A DNA stretch of 49,336 nt from Nitrospirota bacterium (GTDB lineage: Bacteria; Nitrospirota; Thermodesulfovibrionia; UBA6902), in the NCBI GenBank assembly GCA_003354025.1, contig PIVU01000008.1:1-49336 (forward strand), given 5' to 3'. Shown in pieces: positions 26,267 to 36,276 of this stretch. A program made the translations under genes and the position numbers. Position 1 is the first letter of the stretch, and every line of letters begins with the position of its first letter. The notes below the pieces were generated by a model. It did no database searches, was not told the origin of the DNA, and saw only the letters and a program-made list of their open reading frames with translations.

Positions 26267-28372
26267 ATGGCCAACTTATTTTCTCTTAGCGGACTACTAC
26301 TGGGATTAACCGGAACTATCCTTGCCATTATTATTTTATACCTGCGAAAATCCAGACTTCATTTTGTGTGGATGTTATTCAACATTGCTGTAGCTCTCTG
26401 GGGGTGGGGATCATTTTTTCTGGGCAGAATGCCCGATAGTTATGAAACTTTGATGCTCTGGAGAGTTAGTTATATACCGATATTATTTATCAGTGTTTTT
26501 TTCGTTCATGTAGTTTATGAACTCTGTAATATTAAAAGTAAAAAAGTATTGATATTTGCATATATACATGCAACAATTGCTGCTGTTCTCAGTGTTTTTA
26601 CCGACAAATATATCGCAGGTACCCGTTTAATCTTTGACAACCTTATTTATGCATACGTTGAAAGCATTGTAGGTAAGATTTCCTTCTTGATATGGGTAGG
26701 CCTAGTAGCTTACGGTATTTATCAGTTGATCAAATCTTATTCATGTGAAAAGGGACTTAAAAAGAATCAAATCCTCTATTTTCTTGTAGCGATGGCAGTT
26801 GGGTTTTCTAGTGGGCTTACGAATTTTATCCCCTATTTGGGTTTTAATATTTATCCGGTAGGAAATTTTGGCATTGTCGTTTACTGTATAATTGTCACCT
26901 ACGCTGTTTTTAAATACCGACTTATGGACATAAAACTGGTGTTCAGAAAGAGCATGGTCTATTCCATTTCCGCTGGAGTCTTGACCAGTATTTTTGTAGT
27001 TCTTGTTCTGGCTATGACTAAATTTTTATCGTATATAGCAGGTGTTAGCTCATTTGCTATTACTGCTATTGCAGCACTCATAATTGCGTTTCTTTTTACC
27101 CCTCTAAAGACTAGAATTCAATCTGTTATTGATAAAAATTTCTACAAAAAAGCCTATGATTATTATCCCACAATAAGAAAAATAAGCCGAAAACTCACAT
27201 CTGTTTTTGATCTTAATGAGTTGTTTACGTATGTCGGAGATATTCTTTATTTAACTCTTGGCTTAAAGAGTGTATATATCTTATATGCAATCCCGGGGAA
27301 GGGTTATGAAATTGTTTACCATAAATTATATATAAAGGGTAAAAGCAGCAAAGGGAATCATGATGAAAGTGACAACACAAAATTAATAAAAAAGAACTCT
27401 GAAATTGTTCAATACTTCAGGAAATATGATGACATACTCATCAGAGATGAACTGCCGGGAGTTGTAAGAGTTTTAGGGCAGGAAATCATTGAGAGAATCA
27501 ATGCGGAACTCAGACCGTTTGACGGTGAGACAGTAGTGCCTGTATTTGCTGATAAAAAACTGATTCTCCTGCTGGTTCTGGGAGAGAAGGTGTCAGGGGA
27601 CATGTTTACCAATGAGGATATTAACCTGCTCAATATCGTATCTAATCAAACAACTATTGCTATAAGAAATACAGAACTTTATGAAGATAAAGTTCATACG
27701 GAAAGACTTGCATCAATCGGTATGATGTCGGCCACTTTTGCACATGAGATAAGGAACCCTCTTACATCATTAAAGACCTTTGCCCAGCTTATGCCGGAAA
27801 AGTATAATGATGAAGAGTTCAGGAACACTTTCTCGAAGATAGTGGTCAAGGAAATAGAAAGAATTAACAGCCTGATCGGCGACCTTCTGGACTTTTCCAG
27901 TGATAAGAAGAGCGGACGTATTAATGAGTTTGAAATTAAATCATTTATAGATGAAATAATTGAATATACCAGAGGAAGACTTGAGATTGACAGCCAAAAT
28001 ATACTCATAGAAAAAGTGTATAATAATATAGACATCAACATGTATGGCGATGTAGAAAAGCTTAAGCAGGCCTTTACTAACATTATTAATAATGGCTGCC
28101 AGGCTATGAATGGTGAAGGCGTTCTAACAATTAGCATTAAGCCGAATGCCAGACATGTCGAAATATCTATTGGAGATACAGGTGAAGGTATACATTCTGA
28201 TGATCTCCCCAAAATATTTGATCCCTTTGTTACAACGAAGGAAATGGGTGTTGGGCTCGGTCTTGCTATAAGCAAAAGGGTGATAGAAGATCATCTTGGA
28301 AAAATTAAAGTGAAGAGTAAACTGTCAAAGGGGACGAAGTTCACTATTTCACTGCCTATACCTAGTGAGTAA
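26267..28372 (+). CDS. Membrane sensor histidine kinase (7TM-GAF-HisKA-HATPase)
   Basis: 701 residues. About nine hydrophobic helices occur in the first 285 residues, ending in the VFKYRLMDIKLVFRKSMVYS segment typical of histidine-kinase N-terminal 7TM modules. A GAF-like region (about 310-465) follows, then HisKA with His493 in FAHEIRNPLTSLKTFAQLMP, and a complete HATPase: N-box NIINNGCQAM, G1 GDTGEGI, F-box FDPFVTTK, G2 GVGLGLAISKRV. The layout recalls PrsK-type kinases of PEP-CTERM/exosortase organisms. The adjacent HK-like and receiver genes are presumably part of the same circuit. ATG without a strong ribosome site. Confidence 0.9.
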   Translation: MANLFSLSGLLLGLTGTILAIIILYLRKSRLHFVWMLFNIAVALWGWGSFFLGRMPDSYETLMLWRVSYIPILFISVFFVHVVYELCNIKSKKVLIFAYIHATIAAVLSVFTDKYIAGTRLIFDNLIYAYVESIVGKISFLIWVGLVAYGIYQLIKSYSCEKGLKKNQILYFLVAMAVGFSSGLTNFIPYLGFNIYPVGNFGIVVYCIIVTYAVFKYRLMDIKLVFRKSMVYSISAGVLTSIFVVLVLAMTKFLSYIAGVSSFAITAIAALIIAFLFTPLKTRIQSVIDKNFYKKAYDYYPTIRKISRKLTSVFDLNELFTYVGDILYLTLGLKSVYILYAIPGKGYEIVYHKLYIKGKSSKGNHDESDNTKLIKKNSEIVQYFRKYDDILIRDELPGVVRVLGQEIIERINAELRPFDGETVVPVFADKKLILLLVLGEKVSGDMFTNEDINLLNIVSNQTTIAIRNTELYEDKVHTERLASIGMMSATFAHEIRNPLTSLKTFAQLMPEKYNDEEFRNTFSKIVVKEIERINSLIGDLLDFSSDKKSGRINEFEIKSFIDEIIEYTRGRLEIDSQNILIEKVYNNIDINMYGDVEKLKQAFTNIINNGCQAMNGEGVLTISIKPNARHVEISIGDTGEGIHSDDLPKIFDPFVTTKEMGVGLGLAISKRVIEDHLGKIKVKSKLSKGTKFTISLPIPSE

Positions 28373-28453
28373 TTCAGACAATAAGTCTGGCTGGAAAAGT
28401 TTTAAAGTTGTTTAATATTCAGGCAAAATGTTGTGTGAAGGGGTAGTTTATAT

Positions 28454-30484
28454 ATGGAATTAATGGCGCTTTTGAGTAAACGAGATGATGACGTTACGCT
28501 CAGTGTTAAAAGTTTGCTCAAAAAATATACTGTTTACCCGCTGAAAACGCTTGAAGAACTGCGGGAATTATATAGTAATATTCCCCTGAATCTATTAATT
28601 ATAGATACTGTTTCTCACAGGTTGTCATCTATTGCCAGGTTTCTGGAAACCCTGGATGATGGTATGGTTGTTCTGATTACCACTGAAAAACCGGACCAGT
28701 TTATGACGGATAACCTTCCTGCCAGTGTATTTGAGTGTATTGAATATAAGTCTTTGCAGTCTGAGCTGCCTCTTACAGTAGACCGCGCACTTGAAAGATA
28801 TCGCTATAAAAGCGAGCTGAAATTAATGAATCAATCCCGCGATTCGTCCGGCAGCATGCAGAGACAGGCACATAGCAGAGCTGATTCGGAGATGCTTGCA
28901 GGCCGGTGTGATCCTCTTCCAAGCGGGAGGTATGTTCAGGAGAAGGTCCTCGTTAATTTCGCACGTATGCTGACAGTGAACTTTGACATGCGAAAGCTTC
29001 TGGAGCACTTTATGGATTCAGTCATGGAAATCGCCCGTGTGAGCAAGATGTCCGTAATGATCCGGGACAAAGAGGGGTTTTCTGTGAAAACTCACTGTGG
29101 CCTTGATCCGTATATCGCGGACAACCTGTTGCTTCGACAGGACAGCGCCCTTACAGAGTGGCTTACAAAGACCGGCCGCATTATGAACAAGCCCGTTAAC
29201 TATGTAGATTCCAGAACAGTGAAAATTAGAAATGAAATGGATATACTGCAGTGCGCTGTTTCCTTTCCCATGATATATAAGGGCAAATTGATCGGGATCT
29301 TCAATATTGATAATAAAATTACGGAAGAGCCTTTTTACAGGGAAGAGCTTGAGATTATTTATGTCTTTTGCAATTACCTTGCAGCTGCTGTGAAGGACAT
29401 TGATCTGTATCACCAGATGTGGTACCAGAAGGAGTTCAATAAAAATATGCTGTCAAGCATGAACAGCGGAATGATAGCTATTGACAAGGATGAGAGAATA
29501 ACGATATTTAATCAATATGCATCGGAGATTCTGAGTTTGGATGCATCGGACATGATAAGCAGAGACCTGAGAGCTCTGCCCTCTCCATTGGGAGATATAT
29601 TATATGAAACAATGGTGACCGAGAAATCATACAGACGTCACGAAGTTTCCATAAACCCGACGAAACTGCCCCTCGGCATTAATAGTTACAGGCTCCTTGA
29701 TGAACATGGGAATCCGATAGGCGCGGGAATTATTTTCTCTGACTTATCGGACTCAAGAAAACTGGAAAAGCAGAACCGGCGGGCGGAGAAACTCAAGGCT
29801 GTAAATGATCTCATGGCGAAAATTGCCCACGAGGTCAGAAATCCACTTACCTCAATTCAAACATATGCTCAGCTGTTAAATGAAAAACTTGCAGATGATG
29901 ACCTGAATCAATTTTATGTGAATACAGTACAGCAGTCGATACACAGGCTTGACAGTCTTATTGATAAGCTGGTTACATTTTCAAGTACACAGGACTATAA
30001 TCTTTCCAGCGAAAATATTAATGACATATTATCAGATGCCTCTGAATTGATAATGAAAAATCTTCCCGATACTCACAAGTTTTCCAACACGCCCATTGAA
30101 AAATCATTTTATGTGAATGCCGATAAAAAACAGCTTGCAAAAGCCATTTACTATCTTATATTGAATATTGTTGACAGGACGCCCGACGGGACGTTTATCA
30201 GCGTTACTTCTGAAGCTGATTATTCAGAAGATTCCTCTATTGGAATTACTATTACCTATGGTGGGGATGAATCCATAAGAGAGGGGAAGAAGGCGCTTCT
30301 GAAACCGCTTCTTGACATTAATCATTTAGGAAAAGAACTGAATGTGCCGATAAGTGATAAAATTATAGAGGGACATGAAGGAAGTCTTGAGATTAAGAAC
30401 GAGGGCGATATTAATATCTTTATTATAAAAATACCGATATTTGATAGAAGAAACAGTCCTATCCTTACAGAGGAGGAGAAGTAA
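28454..30484 (+). CDS. GAF-PAS histidine-kinase-like protein with degenerate ATPase
   Basis: 676 residues, no membrane segment. An N-terminal receiver-like pseudo-domain (about 1-110: LLIIDTVSH...VVLITTEKP) is followed by a GAF (about 165-315) and a PAS (about 330-430: SSMNSGMIAIDKDERITIFNQYASEIL). HisKA carries His459 in IAHEVRNPLTSIQTYAQLL. The C-terminal HATPase lacks the G1 DxGxG box (ITYGGDESIREGKK instead), and the G2 region is HLGKELNVPIS rather than GxGLGL, so ATP binding is doubtful. It may be a pseudokinase or phosphatase partner of the intact kinase upstream. Its stop is directly adjacent to the GTG of the response-regulator gene. Confidence 0.85.
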   Translation: MELMALLSKRDDDVTLSVKSLLKKYTVYPLKTLEELRELYSNIPLNLLIIDTVSHRLSSIARFLETLDDGMVVLITTEKPDQFMTDNLPASVFECIEYKSLQSELPLTVDRALERYRYKSELKLMNQSRDSSGSMQRQAHSRADSEMLAGRCDPLPSGRYVQEKVLVNFARMLTVNFDMRKLLEHFMDSVMEIARVSKMSVMIRDKEGFSVKTHCGLDPYIADNLLLRQDSALTEWLTKTGRIMNKPVNYVDSRTVKIRNEMDILQCAVSFPMIYKGKLIGIFNIDNKITEEPFYREELEIIYVFCNYLAAAVKDIDLYHQMWYQKEFNKNMLSSMNSGMIAIDKDERITIFNQYASEILSLDASDMISRDLRALPSPLGDILYETMVTEKSYRRHEVSINPTKLPLGINSYRLLDEHGNPIGAGIIFSDLSDSRKLEKQNRRAEKLKAVNDLMAKIAHEVRNPLTSIQTYAQLLNEKLADDDLNQFYVNTVQQSIHRLDSLIDKLVTFSSTQDYNLSSENINDILSDASELIMKNLPDTHKFSNTPIEKSFYVNADKKQLAKAIYYLILNIVDRTPDGTFISVTSEADYSEDSSIGITITYGGDESIREGKKALLKPLLDINHLGKELNVPISDKIIEGHEGSLEIKNEGDINIFIIKIPIFDRRNSPILTEEEK

Positions 30485-31507
30485 GTGAATAGCAAAGAGA
30501 AGATATTGGTGATTGATGATGAACTGGCGCCAAGAGAGTCTATTAGAATGGTACTAAAAGACCAATATGCGGTATCAACGGCATCAGGAGCACTTGAAGG
30601 GATCGACATGATTGGGACAGATCCCGTAGACCTTATAGTGATGGATATAAAAATGCCCAAAATGGATGGAATAACTGCATTACAGGAGATAAAGAAAAAA
30701 CACCCGGACACAGAAGTTATTTTATTGACCGCCTATGCCAGTCTGGAAACCGCAAGGGATGCAATACGTTTCGGGGCTTTTGACTATTTAATCAAACCCT
30801 TTGATAAAGACGATGTCCTGGCAGTTGTTAAGAAGGGGCTTGCTAAAAGGCGCACCAATACAGGTCTCAAGATGGAGAGGGACATTCTTTTAGACAGGGC
30901 GACTTATCTCGAGGACCAGGTGAATTCCGCCAGGAATAAGATTATGACCTGCTATGAAGGTACTGTCAGTGCTTTGATTTTAACCATTGATGCTAAAGAC
31001 CATTATACTTACAATCACTCAAACCGTGTCTCGAAACTGTCATGTTCAATTGCACGGGCGATGGGCGTTCCTGAGCAGACTATAAAGGAAATCGGTAATG
31101 CAGCATCAATTCATGATATTGGGAAAGTAGGAATAGAGGAGAATATCCTCAAAAAGAACGGAAAACTGTCTCTGGAGGAATATACTGAAATAAAGAAACA
31201 CCCTGCCATCGGAGTAAGAATAGTGCAGTCTATCCCGTTTCTTGAAGACGCTATACCTGTAATCCTGCATCATCATGAAAGATATGACGGTAAAGGATAT
31301 CCTGAAGGTATTACGGGAGACCAGATTCCTTTATCCGCAAGGATTGTTATCGTTGCTGACGCAATAGATGCAATGATGAGTGACAGGCCATACAGGGATG
31401 CTCTTACTATGACAAAGGTTCTCAGTGAATTAAAAGAGAATTCAGGGACACAGTTTGATCCGGAGATTGTCGAAATTATCGAAAAAGGGAAGATCTCTCT
31501 CGAATAA
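30485..31507 (+). CDS. Response regulator with HD-GYP domain
   Basis: 340 residues starting at GTG 30485, immediately after the previous stop and behind GAGGAGGAG. Receiver domain 1-120 with Asp54 (IVMDIKMPKMDG) and Lys104 (LIKPFDK); coiled linker; HD-GYP domain with HDIGKVGI (His210-Asp211), HHHERYDGKGYPEG and ADAIDAM. Intact HD-GYP motifs predict cyclic-di-GMP phosphodiesterase activity controlled by phosphorylation. With the two upstream kinases it forms one signalling operon just after the lipid-type cluster. Confidence 0.94.
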   Translation: MNSKEKILVIDDELAPRESIRMVLKDQYAVSTASGALEGIDMIGTDPVDLIVMDIKMPKMDGITALQEIKKKHPDTEVILLTAYASLETARDAIRFGAFDYLIKPFDKDDVLAVVKKGLAKRRTNTGLKMERDILLDRATYLEDQVNSARNKIMTCYEGTVSALILTIDAKDHYTYNHSNRVSKLSCSIARAMGVPEQTIKEIGNAASIHDIGKVGIEENILKKNGKLSLEEYTEIKKHPAIGVRIVQSIPFLEDAIPVILHHHERYDGKGYPEGITGDQIPLSARIVIVADAIDAMMSDRPYRDALTMTKVLSELKENSGTQFDPEIVEIIEKGKISLE

Positions 31508-31522
31508 AATATTGCCTGTGAA

Positions 31523-31545
31523 GGGGCGAGGCCGCCCCCATCATA
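31523..31545 (+). terminator. Terminator between response regulator and dapB
   Basis: GGGGCG-AGGC-CGCCCC (6 bp, all GC) followed by a T-rich stretch up to the dapB stop codon on the other strand. Moderate support because the T-run is interrupted. Confidence 0.5.
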
Positions 31546-32349
31546 TTATTTTAAACCCAAAACATCCTGCATATCATAAAGCCCGGGAGTCTGTTTGCGG
31601 ATCCATAAGGAAGCCCTCAATGCACCTCTTGCGAAAGTATCTCTGCTGGATGCTTTATGTGTAATCTCTATTCTTTCACCCAGCCCGCCGAATAATACTG
31701 TGTGTTCTCCTACAATGTCTCCGGCGCGTACTGTCTGGATGCCGATTTCTTTCTGAGTTCTCTCCCCGATAAGACCATGTCTTGAATAGATCGCATCATC
31801 ATCAAGGTTTCTGTTGAGAGCAGCTGCAAGCACCTGGGCCATTTTCATGGCAGTACCGGAAGGTGCGTCTTTTTTAAGTCTGTGATGTGATTCAACGATT
31901 TCTACGTCATAATCATCTCCGGTAACTTTAGCTATATCTGCCAGGACTTTCAGCAGAAGGTTGACACCGACGCTCATGTTAGGCGCAAAAACAGTTTGTG
32001 TCTTTTGTGCATATAGTCCTATATATTCAATTTCATCTTTACTGAAACCGGTAGTACCAATTACGAATGGTACAGGTTTGTCGGAGATTGCCTTAAGATT
32101 GTCTATAGTGGCTGATGGAGAAGAGAAGTCGATTATGACATCGGCATCTTTGCTGACAGTATGTATATCGTCGGTGATTATTACGCCGGTCTTGCCCAGA
32201 CCTATTACTTCACCGATATCTTTTCCGATATTATCATCACCTTTTCGTTCTAATGCACCGGACAGTTTTAATTCTTCAATGTCCTGTGAAAGTGTGATAA
32301 TGCGGTTTCCCATTCTTCCTGTAGCACCAGTTACAGCGATTTTAAGCAT
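31546..32349 (-). CDS. dapB: 4-hydroxy-tetrahydrodipicolinate reductase
   Basis: 267-residue enzyme of lysine and diaminopimelate synthesis, NAD(P)H-dependent. IAVTGATGRMGNRII dinucleotide motif, VIGTTGFSKDEI, EIVESHHRLKKDAPSGTA catalytic HH/K region, and IWIRKQTPGLYDM-type C-terminus (LWIRKQTPGLYDMQDVLGL) all fit. AAAGGAGT lies 6 nt before the ATG. Last gene of lysA-dapF-yacG-dapB. Confidence 0.97.
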   Translation of the reverse strand: MLKIAVTGATGRMGNRIITLSQDIEELKLSGALERKGDDNIGKDIGEVIGLGKTGVIITDDIHTVSKDADVIIDFSSPSATIDNLKAISDKPVPFVIGTTGFSKDEIEYIGLYAQKTQTVFAPNMSVGVNLLLKVLADIAKVTGDDYDVEIVESHHRLKKDAPSGTAMKMAQVLAAALNRNLDDDAIYSRHGLIGERTQKEIGIQTVRAGDIVGEHTVLFGGLGERIEITHKASSRDTFARGALRASLWIRKQTPGLYDMQDVLGLK

Positions 32350-32363
32350 ATCATAACTCCTTT

Positions 32364-32531
32364 TTATGAAGACTCTTCTCCCGATTCGTCTTCAAGCCTG
32401 TTTTCGATTTTATATTCTTCTGAAGCCCATGCCCCAAGGTCAATAAGTTTACACCGTTCAGAACAAAAAGGTCTATAGGGATTATCGTTCCACTCGGTCT
32501 TCTGTTTGCAGGTTGGACACTTGATTTTCAT
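32364..32531 (-). CDS. yacG: DNA gyrase inhibitor YacG (small zinc protein)
   Basis: 55-residue protein, short enough to be missed. [14 protein letters not shown], then [23 protein letters not shown] and an acidic tail. The four Cys (5, 8, 23, 27) and the FCSxRCxxIDLGxWxxExY phrase are diagnostic of YacG, which binds zinc and in E. coli inhibits gyrase by contacting GyrB. It sits between dapF and dapB, 14 nt upstream of dapB, in the same direction. Confidence 0.93.
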   Translation of the reverse strand: MKIKCPTCKQKTEWNDNPYRPFCSERCKLIDLGAWASEEYKIENRLEDESGEESS

Positions 32532-32597
32532 AATTAAAAAAGAGCTTGAGACCGGGAAGTAAGTGAAGCCTTTTTCCTTACCCTTGAACCCTGTCTT

Positions 32598-33479
32598 TTA
32601 TATTTCAACGGTGCCTTCAAATACATTAACAGCGCTTCCCGTCATATATACATGGTTGTCTTTTTCTGACCATTGTATAGTAAGTTTGCCGCCTGGAAGA
32701 TGTACATTGACCTTGCGGTCAGTATGACCTAACAATATGGAAGCAACAGCCGAAGCGGATGCTCCTGTTCCGCATGCCATGGTTTCACCGGAACCCCTTT
32801 CCCATACACGCATTCTGATATTGCTATTATCAATGATCTGAATGAATTCAACGTTTGTCCTGTTAGGGAAAAGTTTGTGTTTTTCAATCTGAGGGCCAAA
32901 ACTTTCAACCGGTGCTTTATCAACATTTTTAACTACGATCACAGCATGAGGGTTACCCATTGATACGCATGTTATTTTAAATGTCTTGTCACCGACTTTG
33001 AGCGGTGATGACTTAATAATATTGTTCTTTAAACTTTTTTGTACCAGTGAGGTCTTAACCGGTATTAAAGCTGGCTCCAGTACGGGCTCTCCCATATTGA
33101 CTTTAAACTGGCTGCCGCTTTTTTGAATATATAAGATTCCAGCCTGTGTCTCAATGGCAAGACGGTTTATTGATGCCTCATATTTCCTGGCGTATGCATC
33201 CTGTGAACCGCCAAGAACATTCTGCCATATATACTTCCCTAGACATCTTATGCCGTTTCCGCACATTTCGACTTCAGAACCATCGGCATTGTATATGCGC
33301 ATTTTAAAATCAGCTTTACGTGAGTGTTCAAGCAGAAGGAGCTGGTCCGCTCCGATTCCGAACCTGCGGTCGCAGAGTTTTTTAGAAAGAGAGGGAAGTC
33401 TTTTAAGATTTATCTCTCTGTTATCAATCACCACAAAGTCATTGCCCAGTCCATGCATTTTTGTGAAATGAAGTTTCAT
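32598..33479 (-). CDS. dapF: Diaminopimelate epimerase
   Basis: Interconverts LL- and meso-diaminopimelate without cofactor. 293 residues; start MHGLGNDFVVIDNRE, the two catalytic Cys in MCGNGIRCLGKY and ETMACGTGASASA, VSMGNPHAVI and RVWERGSGET are present. AAGGAG precedes the ATG; it lies 24 nt after lysA in the same operon. Confidence 0.97.
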   Translation of the reverse strand: MKLHFTKMHGLGNDFVVIDNREINLKRLPSLSKKLCDRRFGIGADQLLLLEHSRKADFKMRIYNADGSEVEMCGNGIRCLGKYIWQNVLGGSQDAYARKYEASINRLAIETQAGILYIQKSGSQFKVNMGEPVLEPALIPVKTSLVQKSLKNNIIKSSPLKVGDKTFKITCVSMGNPHAVIVVKNVDKAPVESFGPQIEKHKLFPNRTNVEFIQIIDNSNIRMRVWERGSGETMACGTGASASAVASILLGHTDRKVNVHLPGGKLTIQWSEKDNHVYMTGSAVNVFEGTVEI

Positions 33480-33503
33480 ATTACTCCTTGAGATAGCACT
33501 AAG

Positions 33504-34760
33504 TTATTTTAGGAAATCGGGGATTTTGGAACCTTTTATAAGATCTTTGTATTGCTCTCTTTCGCGTACGATATAGAAGTTCCTGCCCTTAACCATGACT
33601 TCGGCAACCCGTGGTCTGCTGTTATAGTTTGAACTCATGGTAAATCCGTATGCCCCTGAGCTCATTACTGCAATAAGTTCCCCGTTTGAAAGCCGGTTGA
33701 GTTCCCGGTTCGTTGCAAGGAAATCACCTGATTCGCATATAGGGCCGACTATGTCTGAGAGAACTTTTTTGCGATTGTTTTTTCTTATAGGGAGCACGCC
33801 GTGATATGCATTATAAAGGCTTGGCCTCAATAGGTCGTTCATACCGCCGTCAACAATAACGAATTCTTTTTCAGGATGTTGTTTCTGGTAAAGAACTTTT
33901 GTAACAAATATACCTGCATTGCCGGCAATGGACCTTCCCGGCTCAAGTATGAGATTAAAGTTGCCGCTCTCAAGCATGGGAAGCACTGCATTTGAAAGTT
34001 CTTTAGGGTGGGGAGGGTGTTCATTATGATAGGGAATCCCAAGCCCTCCGCCAATATCAAGGTGCTTAATATCTATGCCGTGTGTCTTTAATGTCTGTGC
34101 AAGAAGAATAATTTTCTTTAAGGCATCAATAAACGGCTGAATAGTCGTTATTTGAGATCCGATATGTTTGTGTATCCCAAGTATTTCTAAATTGGGTAAT
34201 TTTCTTGCCAGTTTATAGTGCTCAATTGCGTTTTCTATTGGTATGCCGAATTTGCTCTCTTTTAAACCCGTTGATATATAAGGATGAGTCTTGGGGTCTA
34301 TATCAGGGTTCACTCTTAATGCAATAGGCGCCTTAGTTTTTAATTTGCCGGCGATTTCATTGATGGCAATCATTTCGTCCGATGACTCTATGTTAAACAT
34401 GAGAATACGGGCTTTTAATGCCTGGACGATTTCGTCCTCTGTTTTACCGACTCCCGCGTAGACTATTTTCTTGACCGGGACACCTGCTTTACGTGCAAGA
34501 TACAGCTCACCGCCGGAGACTACATCAGCTCCGCATCCGTTCTTTGCAAGAAGTCTGAGAACTGCGGGATTTGAATTTGCCTTTAATGCAAAGCATATTG
34601 TGTGAGGCTGGCCGTTGAAGGCGTCATTATAAGCATTGAAATGGCGCAGGAAAGTATTGTGGCTGTAAATGTAGACCGGCGATCCCACGGCTTCCACTAT
34701 TTTTTTTACTGGAACATCTTCCGCGTATAATTCTGATTTTATGTATTTGAAATCATGCAT
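33504..34760 (-). CDS. lysA: Diaminopimelate decarboxylase
   Basis: PLP enzyme making L-lysine from meso-diaminopimelate. 418 residues: PLP lysine in CFALKANSNPAVL, GGELYLA, IGSQI, DIGGGLGIPY glycine-rich loop, EPGRSIAGNAG, and the cross-subunit CESGDFLA and GAYGFTMSSNYN. First gene of the minus-strand lysine operon, divergent from tilS. No clear ribosome site in front of the ATG. Confidence 0.97.
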   Translation of the reverse strand: MHDFKYIKSELYAEDVPVKKIVEAVGSPVYIYSHNTFLRHFNAYNDAFNGQPHTICFALKANSNPAVLRLLAKNGCGADVVSGGELYLARKAGVPVKKIVYAGVGKTEDEIVQALKARILMFNIESSDEMIAINEIAGKLKTKAPIALRVNPDIDPKTHPYISTGLKESKFGIPIENAIEHYKLARKLPNLEILGIHKHIGSQITTIQPFIDALKKIILLAQTLKTHGIDIKHLDIGGGLGIPYHNEHPPHPKELSNAVLPMLESGNFNLILEPGRSIAGNAGIFVTKVLYQKQHPEKEFVIVDGGMNDLLRPSLYNAYHGVLPIRKNNRKKVLSDIVGPICESGDFLATNRELNRLSNGELIAVMSSGAYGFTMSSNYNSRPRVAEVMVKGRNFYIVREREQYKDLIKGSKIPDFLK

Positions 34761-34876
34761 AATTTTGTTAATGGTATTAAGTTATGAAAATTGTGAACTA
34801 TTATTATATATATTTATCATGAGAATTTCATCAGTATTATAATAATACTGGATGATTCCGGTGTAATGTACTACTT

Positions 34877-36259
34877 ATGAAAATTAAGGAAAAAGTCAGA
34901 GACACAATTAAGAAGTACAAGATGCTGTCTGAAAATGATCACATTCTGATCGGTCTATCCGGAGGCCCCGATTCTGTATGTTTGGCCGTTATGCTGAATG
35001 GTCTGAAAAGTGAGATGAAATTAACACTTACAGCTGTTTATCTAGATCATGGTTTAAGGGCTGGAGAGGTTGAAAATGAAAAGGCCTTTTGTAAAGAGTT
35101 TTGCAACAGCCTGCAGATCGGCTTTTTATCCAGGTCTATTAATGTTAAGGAGTCCGCTGATAAAAAAGGTATGAACCTGCAGGAAACTGCCAGAGAACTG
35201 AGATATGCCGAGCTGGATGAAGCGCTGATTTCAGAAAATGCTGATAAGATTGCGCTTGGACATAATGCCGACGATCAGGCAGAGACAATATTAATGAGGC
35301 TATTTCGCGGTTCCGGGAGAAAAGGCTTATCAGGCATACCACCTGTAAGAGGAAATATAATTAGGCCGCTTATTGAAGTGGAAAGAAGTGAAATTGAACA
35401 GTATCTCCGGGAGGGTAATCCTCAAAGTTACATGACCGATTCCTCCAACCTGAAGGAAGACTATTACAGAAACTGGCTAAGAAGCAATGTCATCAAGGTA
35501 GTTAAAGGGAAGAACCCTTCAGTGGTAGAGGACATTTGCAGGTCTGCAGATATAATCAGGGAAGAGGACCAGTATCTGGAATTAATAGTCACAAAATCAT
35601 TAATGAGAATGATCAGCAGAAAGTCCGATACCTCAATAGAACTTTTTATGAGACCGCTTGAGACTATTGAAAAACCTGTCCTCAGACGTGTCCTGAGAAG
35701 GGCCGTTGATGCAACAGAGAGTTTAAAAGGCATTAGCTTCATAAATATTGAAGATATGATTGATATTATTAAAAAAGGAAAAGCCGGTGACAGTATTGAC
35801 CTGCCTGGAGACATAAAGGTAATAAGGGATTATTCGATTTTAAAGATCACTACCGATAAGAAGATTAGTATTGACGATCATGAACTGGGTCAGGAGGATG
35901 AAGCATCCATTGATGAAGTTGGGATGGTGATCAGATCATCTATAGAAAGTGCAGGGGGAGAGCAGGGGGATGGACGGTTTACTGTCCTGCTTGATGCGGA
36001 CAGTTTGAATTTCCCTCTGAGAATCAGAGCACGGCGGCAGGGTGATATTTTCTATCCCATGGGATTTGGCAAAACGAAGAAGCTTCAGGATTATTTCGTG
36101 GATGAAAAGATATCCAGAGACAAGAGGGACGGGGTCCCCATTGTTGAGTCAGGAAATGATATTATATGGGTTGCAGGATTCAGGGCTGATCATCGATTCA
36201 GAGTAACTGAAAAAACGACGAAGGTCTTAAAGCTGCAAATGGTGAAAGTAAAAGCATAG
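34877..36259 (+). CDS. tilS: tRNA(Ile)-lysidine synthetase
   Basis: Converts C34 of tRNA-Ile(CAU) to lysidine with ATP and lysine. 460 residues: PP-loop IGLSGGPDS (25-33), YLDHGLR, ALGHNADDQAETILMRLFRGSGRKGL, and the C-terminal RRQGDIFYPMGFGKTKKLQDYFVDEKI substrate-binding domain. Domains complete. Opens the tilS-gltX-glnS run. Confidence 0.95.
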   Translation: MKIKEKVRDTIKKYKMLSENDHILIGLSGGPDSVCLAVMLNGLKSEMKLTLTAVYLDHGLRAGEVENEKAFCKEFCNSLQIGFLSRSINVKESADKKGMNLQETARELRYAELDEALISENADKIALGHNADDQAETILMRLFRGSGRKGLSGIPPVRGNIIRPLIEVERSEIEQYLREGNPQSYMTDSSNLKEDYYRNWLRSNVIKVVKGKNPSVVEDICRSADIIREEDQYLELIVTKSLMRMISRKSDTSIELFMRPLETIEKPVLRRVLRRAVDATESLKGISFINIEDMIDIIKKGKAGDSIDLPGDIKVIRDYSILKITTDKKISIDDHELGQEDEASIDEVGMVIRSSIESAGGEQGDGRFTVLLDADSLNFPLRIRARRQGDIFYPMGFGKTKKLQDYFVDEKISRDKRDGVPIVESGNDIIWVAGFRADHRFRVTEKTTKVLKLQMVKVKA

Positions 36260-36276
36260 GATCACGGGAGGAAGTT

